Shown here: piece after piece, positions 56,604-64,000 of the stretch
Layout of the letters: each line of letters starts with the position of its first letter
Numbering within the stretch: position 1 is the first letter of the stretch
DNA from: Undaria pinnatifida
Lineage: Eukaryota; Sar; Phaeophyceae; Laminariales; Alariaceae
Direction of reading: 5' to 3'
DNA: 64,000 nucleotides
Assembly: GCA_012845835.1 (NCBI GenBank)
Contig: JABAKD010000010.1
Coordinates: 7,446,597 to 7,510,596, forward strand
The notes under the pieces: generated by a model
Database searches by the model: none
Seen by the model: the letters and a program-made list of their open reading frames with translations, nothing else
Told to the model about the DNA's origin: nothing
Position numbers and translations under genes: made by a program

Positions 56604-57838
56604 CTGAGAAAAGTAGGCGTGCACGCACGGCCGGGGAGTGGGGGACAGGAGTGGGCGGAGATCGTCAAAGGGTCGAATCGCTGATATATACACCAATACA
56701 AGCAGAAAATAAAGTATACGCCTACGTTCAAGTAAAAAAGTGGTCGACAACAACACCATCACTTTTTAGGGGATGCTCAGACTTCTGGATGACGAAATCG
56801 AATCGCGTTCAGCAGCGAGCACCACACTAACCAACGCCTACCCGGTACAGGGAAAAAGATGTATTATAAAATTAAAAATACACTCCAGCTGTCTCACAGC
56901 TGGAAGATTTTGTCGAAACTAATCTTTGCAAGCTGTGTGTGGTGATATAGCGTATGCTCGAGATTGGTGTCGCAATAAGGTTTGCTGTTTAGCTCACTCG
57001 CGTACCAACCCCGTAGACTCAAATAGACCAATCAATGCCAGAGTTACCGTACTGCAAACAGTTCGAAAGCTCAAAAACAATGCCCTGCTTGGGTACATCC
57101 TAAGTTCCAAAGCTGTGTGTTTTCGTTCCCCTCAGTGCGGGTTATATCGTTTCCGTGAGGAGAACGAGGCTGAACGTCTTAGTCCTGTTGACCATGGTAT
57201 CATCAGAGAAGTCACCCATCTGCATCCTACACGAGGGTGTATACACATCCCGTAACACGCGCGATCGCAATATCACATGCAGCTTGCCAAGATGACTTTT
57301 CGTTAATGTTCCTAAAATTATTACGGTGATCCATCCACCCGTGCACAGTGCGGTTTTGCGCAATCGGAAATCCTACAGTCCAGCTCGGTGCGGTTTTCGC
57401 AAATCGTAACTACTACGGCGAGGTTCGGTCCGTTACAGATATCGTAAATCCTTCAGTGCGGTTCGGTGCTGTGATATATTATTTCGTGCGGTTTAGAGAA
57501 ATCAGGAATCCTACGGTGCGGTTCGGTGCGGTATTAACCAATCAGAAATCCTCCGCTGCTGTTCGGCGCCCCCCGCCCCCCCTGCGTCCACGCGTGAGTA
57601 CGTACCTGGAGCACACAAACAGCCGCAGCAGTAAAACGATACGTGGTGTACATGTGCACGAAACCTTCTCGATTACGTGGTGTGTACCAAAACATCGTGC
57701 ACGACCGTATTTGCTCATACGCCAACAGCAGTTACCAAACCGCGGATTCCCGGCGTGGGCGGCTTGTGATTTCTATTTTCTGTTTTCCTGGGGTTGCCAA
57801 GCATTTCGCACGAACGTCTACATACCCGGTATGTATAT
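56604..57838. other. Upstream flank of PRMT gene with repeats
   Basis: Element B fragments at 56866-56945 and, reversed, 57226-57300. From 57340 to 57560 four to five ~48-bp units of GGTGCGGTTTTCGCAAATCG TAAATCCTAC. The missing PRMT first exon should be in or beyond this region. Confidence 0.5.
57340..57560. repeat. ~48-bp GTGCGGTT tandem repeats
   Basis: Diverged units; two more at 58990-59060. Confidence 0.8.
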
Positions 57839-58411
57839 TATGAAAATAAAATACAGTCCAGCTGTGAGATCGAAGATTTTGTCGAAACTCATCTTTGCAA
57901 GCTGTGTGTGATACTAGTATACGATCTCGCGTATTACTGGGTGTGTGTGTCCTCATTAAGGATATCGGTCGGCGACTCCCCTTGGAACTACAGTGTAGCT
58001 TTCACCAGGGTCAACAGGGTGATATTAGTCAGTCTGTGCGCGGAAACTATAAAACCCGTTTTTGAGGGGGACAAAATCTGACAGCTGTGAAAGGAAATGC
58101 ATCAGTTTATCAAGTGTATGCTGTAAGTCGTACAACCAGTAAGGAGAGGGCGGAGTGTTTGAAGGGATGGGGGGGGGGGGTATTTTCAACAGCTTTAGGT
58201 CGCATGGATGTAGGGACTTGCTATACACGTGGTGTTAGGTCTAGGCGACGGTTCGGGTGGTGGGGAAGGAGGGGGCGTTTGGAAGGGGGGGGGGGGGGGA
58301 GGGGAATGAGTTGGAGCTACGGCATGGATGGCTAGAAATATAATGAGGTGGTACCAACTGCCTGGTGGTGTTTATTAGTCTGGCATATTTTCATTTTAGG
58401 TGGGGTGTTTG
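57839..58411 (+). mobile_element. Dispersed element B, long copy 2
   Basis: Nearly identical to 20430-21016 from AATACAGTCCAGCTGTGAGA to GGTGGGGTGTTTG. A SINE follows immediately. Confidence 0.85.
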
Positions 58412-58417
58412 TATTAC

Positions 58418-58710
58418 CCGGTAGCCCCGGTGGCGTAACAGGTTATCCTCGAGCCTGGTATAGGTCAGTTTCGTGAGTTCGAATCCCCCCGAGTGCATAC
58501 TCGTATTAATTCGTGGGGACTTTTTCTTGTGCACAAATTGACTTGCGGAAAGTGCGAAAGCGTGAGTTAGCAATACTCGATGAAAAATCGACGAGCAGTG
58601 GGATTGCTGAACCCTATGCACGATAAAAATTGAAGGGAAGAACCGGGGGGAAGAAGGGACGACACCTGTGACCACGGCTTGTCCAGAAGCTGGAAAGTAG
58701 AAGTGTGAAG

Positions 58711-58743
<33 letters not shown>

Positions 58744-58746
58744 TAC
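58418..58746 (+). mobile_element. tRNA-derived SINE, full length
   Basis: Head with pol III A box (TGGCGTAACAGG, 58431-58442) and B box (GAGTTCGAATCC, 58475-58486), a body of about 215 bp, then a 17-A run and an (AT)n tail. Body copies without the head are at 31643 and in reverse at 63230 and 63868. The head does not fold into a complete tRNA that I can name. Confidence 0.88.
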
Positions 58747-60000
58747 ACCAGGTGTGTATGCGACGGACGCATATGATCACCCGTGACTACGTGAGTTAAG
58801 CAATCAAGTTACGCGGCGGGGACACTTTTTACACCAAACCGTGCTGAAAACGACGTGAATCCTACGAAACGGCGATCCTATAGCACGGCGGTTCCACGGC
58901 GGATGGAACCACGGTTTTAAGTTAACCGCACCGTGAAATAACCAACTCAACGCCTTTTGGAACCTTACTTTGATGCACACGGTGAGGCGCGGGTCCGATG
59001 GCATACCTACGGTGCGAATCGGTGCGGTTTTCAGAAATCGTAAAACCTACGGTGCGGTTATGTCGACGAAGTGGCTGCCATTAAGAGACTAGGTGACGCC
59101 CATCTTACTGCCGAACTCCAACGTCTAGCTGTAAGAAAACCGCACAGCTTGCACTGGCGTGTGCTGCATGCTCGCACCATGATAAGAACGCGCTTATGCA
59201 TCGTTATGCCGCTGAACACGGGCCCTAAAAGCGGACCGCAGCGCTGAACGCTGCAATCTCACTCACCCTCGACGCAAAACAAATGCTAAAAACTTAGCTT
59301 CTAATGCCGGAAAGTCATCTTCGAACGGCTCGTCGAGTTCGCGCTACGCAAACGCGATTCCAAGACCATCGGACAATGGGAGGGACAGTCGAAGCGAACG
59401 TGTTGTTTGGCCATGGTACTATTAATAGCTTGCGAATAATAGCACTAAATTTACACTTCAACACACAGAAGGGGGCTGCAGTGGAGTGTTGCTTTGATCG
59501 ACCCTGCCCTCGGGAGATGTCCCTGTGCGGTCTGGCTCCATCGATCTGCAGCTCTACGTGTATCATCTTACATTCCAATTAGAGGTGGGCGCCGGATGGC
59601 ATAAACCGAAAACCGGATAGGAGGCGTTGTTCTGAAAAAAAAAAAAAAGGTTAAAAGACCGTTTTTTTCCGGCCGGTTTCAACCGATTAACCGAAAACAT
59701 TTTCGTAACCATTTTTTAGACGATAAATATCCATAACATTGAAAACCGTGCGTGATTTTTCTTTGACATGCACCCTTCCATTGAAACGGAAGGAGATTCC
59801 CCCTGGGGAATTCCGAGATTTTGGGAATTCCGTGCTGTAATTGGTCGTCCGGAACGTACACCTTCCATTCATCCCAATGAAATAACGTAATTGTTTCAGT
59901 TTTTTTCATGATAAAAGGGGCAAACAACACTCGCTACAAAAAACAAGAAAGCTAGGAACACCTTCGCGGAAGAGCGAGCGTTTTTAGACGCGTTTTTAAA
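58747..60000. other. Gene-free stretch
   Basis: Two GTGCGGTT units at 58990-59060, a TGGGGAATTCC segment near 59800-59830, and ORFs on both strands at 59304-59582 with no recognisable protein. No gene seen. Confidence 0.45.
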
Positions 60001-60530
60001 TTATAACCTGTCAACACTACCTAGTCCTAACGCAAAGGTTCTCCACAAGACGAAACGCGAGAGCATCGAAACCACCATCCGGAAACGGCGACTCTTCTTC
60101 GCTGGGGCAACGTCACGGCAAAATAAGGGGCGATTTTCCAGTCGGATGATGTTTGCGCAGATAACTGGTGGAATAAACCCGGGACCAGATGGGCCATCGA
60201 ACAACTGGCTCAGAACCCTGAATGACGACCTCGCCGTTTTTCGATCAACCGAAAGCTCCGCGGAAGATTCCCCACGGCAATTTGGAGTTGAAACCGTGGG
60301 TCCATGAGGCAAAGAAGGCGGGGAATTGGCACCGGGGGTCCTCGGAGCAGCCGAACGGTTCAGGGCCAGGTGGCACATAGACGAGGAAAACAAGAGCTCG
60401 GAGCGCCGCGCAGCCCGGATGCGTGACGCACAAAGCCGAAAGGGGGGGGTGGGGGGAGTAGGGAAACCGCTGTTGAAGAACGATGGAGACGGCAGACAGA
60501 GTAGCAAGGCACCCGGCCTACTGCTATAGT
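60001..60530 (+). mobile_element. LINE C-terminal fragment, decayed (copy 2)
   Basis: Plus strand reads ESIETTIRKRRLFFAGATSR, then PSNNWLRTLNDDLAVF, then after an internal stop ERFRARWHIDEENKSSERRA ARMRDAQ. Same motif order as 35825-36363, so both derive from one LINE family. Inactive. Confidence 0.72.
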
Positions 60531-61154
60531 AGGTGCCCCGTACAACGTGTCTACGTAACCTCAAAGCTACTGCGACTACCATGTGTTTTTGATCGCCTGC
60601 TCCGTCCCCCTCGGGGGTGCAGCGTCAGCCGATACTGCGGTATTACCACCGCCGGCACGCGGGTTGTTGCTAAACCGGATTTTCCCCTTTTCCCTCATCA
60701 CTTCGGTCCCCTTCGTCCCTCCATTAAACTATTTATTTCCCTTTTTTTGCTTGGCCCTTCGTGTTCCTTTTCGGGTATCCTTGGGGGCCATGGAGGCGAT
60801 GATGTCGGTTTGGACACCGCCGTCGAAGACACAGCAATTAGAGGACAGACCACGCAGCAATGCTCCTAGCCCTCTAGTTTCGGAACCCAGTTTGGGTGCT
60901 CCCGCGACGCCGTCGGGGTGATGTCACCTGCTTAATTGCTGTGTTTTCGCATGCTTTATTTTTTAGCTTCGTTTTCGTATTGGGTATTGGGGTGATGGTG
61001 ACAGCAGTATGGGCACCACTGTTGTCATGAACACTGCGCAGGTGATAAGACCATGATAGACCATTCGGCAATTAGTAGGGTCATTCGAACCCAACAGGGT
61101 TGCTGCCCCCAACGTTGGATGGATGGGTTCATCTGCATTGTTGCCATCAAAAAA

Positions 61155-61534
61155 TATAAAAATAAAAATACTCTCCAACTGTGAGATCGAAGATTTTGTC
61201 GAAAGTCATCTTTGCAAGCTGTGCGTGATGTGATACTCCGATCGCGCGTTTTACTGGGTGTGTGTCCTCATTAAGGATATAGGTCGGTGACTCCCCTTGG
61301 AACTACAGTGTAGCTTGTACCAGGGTCAACAGGGTGATGTTAATGAGTCTGTGCGCGTAAAATATAACACCCGTTTTTGAGGGGGACAAAATCTGACAGC
61401 TGTGGAAGGAAATGCATCAGTTTATCAAGCGTATCCTGTAAGTCGTATAACGGGTAAGGCGAGGGCGAAGTTTTTAAGGGCGCGGGGGGCTGGGTTTAAT
61501 CAAGAGGGAGCGGGGGGGGGGGGGGGGGGGGGGG
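61155..61534 (+). mobile_element. Dispersed element B, 3'-truncated copy 3
   Basis: Matches the first two thirds of element B, then ends in a 23-bp G run (61512-61534) where the other copies continue. Confidence 0.8.
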
Positions 61535-63229
61535 ACGGGCGGGGGTTGCTATTATATACTATATTAATAGTTGCTGGCTGGCGGTTGTGATTTTTTTCGT
61601 TTTCCGCGTGCCGTTATGTTTCCCCCTTTATTTTCTATGGCTTTCCCTTTTGTTTTCTTTATTTTCTGACTTTTTTTATTCCTTGCTGCAACTGTGCTGG
61701 CTTGCATCTTTTTCGCCCCTGTGTTCAACGCGGTTCATTGCATGGCCAAATTTGGGACCACGGAGCTTGTCTCTCCAGGAGTCCAGGAGGCATCGACACG
61801 GACACTGGTTGTCCTGGATGTGCGCGGGTGGAACAATCAGTTTAATGTGAAGTGAAGAACACACACACCATGACCAAAACGTACTTCGGTGCTGGGGAAA
61901 ATGTGCAAACAGAATCTGCACGGACGGACTACAGGTATATCGTACGAATTTTGGTAACAAGTTGTACGATACCTACCAGTACTCGTGCATCATTTTACGC
62001 CTGAAATGTGATAAGCGCACTTGACCATTTTGGTTCAACTTTCAGGGACCACGGGTGCACGGGAAGCTGACAGAGTCGGTGCGTTCGACAAGTGACAGCA
62101 AACTGAACCGTCCAACGTGCTGACTTAACATAACAGCCGGTCTTTGCCCGAAGTTCAGCTTTTCAGGAGCTGTACACTACGGATGGCGCTGGCGCAAAGG
62201 AGGGGCATCAGCGTGATGGAACGGGGACTTAAACGACGACCTCGTACCACGCTCAACCACACAATTTCACCACAGATGTCAGCTTGTTCAACCATGCTAG
62301 GCGCTGACTTCAGAGCCATACGTACCCTTCCCACACACCAGACTTGGGGGCGCGGGCGTTGCCGCGTCGAGCTGGGTGTTCAGTTCAATTCCATGGTGTG
62401 GCCGCTGTGGGATGCATTTTTCATCGTGTCTTTCAACAATACGTGCGCATCTTGGCTTCCCGTAGAACGGTGAACAGCACCCCATAACTCCTGCTACACA
62501 AACCCGATCGAACACGTGAAGCACGCGATCTCCATCGTATCACTGAGCCTACGACATGAGCCCATTTGGTATTGCGTGGCTTGTCGAACGCACCGACTTC
62601 TCCAAAATACCGTGTGTTCTGGAGGAAGGAGAGAGCCCAAGACCCAAGAGGGTCTTCATCGGGTGCGATTAAAAGGCCACGGCCAAAACTTTCCACACAT
62701 ACCACAAAAAAAAACAAAAAAAAAACACGGTAGTCATGTACAAGGACACATCACACTCGAACCACCCAACGCTGCCGAGGTGCCGTAAGGCAAGATTTCC
62801 AGAGAGCATCCTCTCCGCCGAACTATCACGTGCTGCGATTCAATCGCGTTGAGTGCGATTACCGCCCGAAGTGCAGCGAGTTGAGTGCAGCACATATTGC
62901 AACACATCGGTCTCTCATTAGTTCAGGCCTCTGGCCGGATGAAATTTTAGTTTTCAGTTATTAATATTTAAATAGTAACCGAAGCCACCTTCAATCGAAG
63001 CGTCAAAAAAACGGAGACGGGGACAACACCAGTGGAGGCGAGGGCGCTCGGACAATCTTTTCTCGGCACCTCACACAAAAATGGTCGGCATGGAAAACGA
63101 ACCGTGGAGCGCTGTGATAGCAGCACGATTTTTTAGAAGAGAAACACTTTTTTCCATTTGTATTTAAATCACTTGGTTTTAGAGACAACCCTGACATCCT
63201 GACATGGGAGGGGGGGGGGCTCTTTTTAT
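61535..63229. other. Gene-free stretch with unassigned ORFs
   Basis: ORFs at 61676-61960 and 62297-62717 on the minus strand have some protein-like stretches (HIQDNQCPCRCLLDSWRDKL), but no family could be assigned and frames break often. Possibly decayed transposase; not supported. Confidence 0.3.
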
Positions 63230-63395
63230 TATATTTTTCACACTTATTTGTGCTTTCCAGCTTCTGGACAAGCCGTGGTCACAGACAGGTGTCGTCCCTT
63301 CTCCCCCCCAAGTCTTGCCTTCAATTTTTATCGCGCATAAGGCTCAGCGATCACACCGCTCGTCGATTCTTCATCGAGGGCTCCAAAACCACTCA
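63230..63395 (-). mobile_element. SINE copy, reverse, truncated
   Basis: CTTCTGGACAAGCCGTGGTC ACAG and GCTCGTCGATTCTTCATCGA match the SINE 3' body in reverse complement. Confidence 0.82.
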
Positions 63396-63867
63396 GGGTG
63401 GGGGGGGGGCTCTAAAACCAAGTGATTAAAAAAAAAGAAAAAAAATGGAAAAAATATACGAGTACTTCAAACTGTATATTTTCTTCTAAATCGTCCCGCG
63501 ATCACAGCGCTGCGGTTAGTTTTCCATTCTGACAATTTTTTATGCGAGGTGTGTGTGTACGCTATACCGATCCCTCGGTGGGGGCTGCACATGGAGAGGC
63601 CTTTACGACTGGAAACCCGTTTTTGGGTACAAAATTACTTGGATTTAGTATAGGGAGGGGTTCGGGGGCTCTGAAGGGGTTAAAAACTGCTTATTTTTGT
63701 GGAGAGGAGCATCGCAAAACAAGGGGAAGGGGACCGTGTGTTTATTCTTCGCAGTAAACTGTTATTTCCACCCATCTACATCCAACACCACCAGCGTTCG
63801 TGCCGATGCCTCGGAGAGCCCCAGAGATACCTGGTGAACATTATCACATTCATGTTTTTTGTTCCTG

Positions 63868-64000
63868 TTTTTTTTTTCACACACTTCTACTTTCCAGCTT
63901 CTGGGCAAGCCGTGGTCACAGGTGTCGTCCTGTCTCCTTTATCGCGAATAGGGTTCAGCAATCCCACTGCTCGTCGATTTTTTTTCGAATGTTGCAAACT
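63868..64000 (-). mobile_element. SINE copy, reverse, cut by window edge
   Basis: Poly-T, then CTTCTGGGCAAGCCGTGGTC ACAGGTGTCGTCC and GGTTCAGCAATCCCACTGCT; continues beyond 64000. Confidence 0.82.

Noticed and set aside
58418-58490. Functional tRNA gene
   Set aside because: A and B boxes are present, but I could not fold a full acceptor and anticodon arm, and the sequence continues into a SINE body with poly-A.
60583-60921. 112-codon plus ORF next to the LINE relic
   Set aside because: No LINE motif, no start context and no homology visible; not supported as a gene.
62144-62717. Possible Tc1/mariner transposase remnants
   Set aside because: Looked for DDE-type motifs on both strands and found none in a consistent frame.

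Overview
This is nuclear DNA from a eukaryote, most likely a stramenopile and probably a brown alga. The genes are split by large GT-AG introns (63 bp to 5.3 kb) full of tandem arrays and mobile-element debris. One gene begins with a bipartite plastid-type presequence (signal peptide, then Phe just after the predicted cleavage site). There are interstitial TTAGGG-type repeats and a tRNA-headed SINE family. No operons or bacterial signals are present. The species call is inference; the gene models were built by joining exons on reading phase and domain continuity, without transcript support.

Layout. (1) 1-3792, minus: 5' part of a very long AT-hook plus RS/RD-rich nuclear protein, open to the left edge. 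(2) About 9.2-24.7 kb, minus: an AWS-SET-postSET histone lysine methyltransferase in six phase-consistent exons; two unassigned exon-like ORFs (7.1-7.4 kb and 5.4-5.7 kb) lie downstream on the same strand and may belong to it. (3) 25.2-33.1 kb, plus, head-to-head with the SET gene: a four-exon plastid-targeted antibiotic-biosynthesis-monooxygenase (ABM/IsdG-fold) protein, 215 aa. (4) 33.1-38.4 kb: retroelement debris, including a LINE fragment. (5) 38.5-40.1 kb, minus: a double-hotdog acyl-CoA thioesterase, missing its N-terminal exon. (6) 40-47 kb: repeats and weak ORFs. (7) 47.2-56.6 kb, minus: a protein arginine methyltransferase closest to plant-type PRMT10, nine exons found, first exon missing. 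(8) 56.6-64 kb: SINEs, a LINE fragment, copies of a roughly 580-bp dispersed element and simple repeats.

How the genes relate: two protein methyltransferases (SET and PRMT10-like) and an AT-hook/RS protein are chromatin or RNA-processing functions; the thioesterase and the ABM protein are metabolic. Nothing in the sequence shows that they act together, except that the SET and ABM genes share a 571-bp divergent upstream region.

The most unusual observations: a dispersed repeat that carries a conserved 19-codon mini-ORF; partial tandem duplications that copy the 3' end of an exon together with its splice donor in two unrelated genes (SET and PRMT); a 63-nt stop-free intron inside the thioesterase active-site motif; a ~615-bp telomere-like hexamer array lying between inverted repeats; and strong enrichment of the 9-mer TACCTGGTA.
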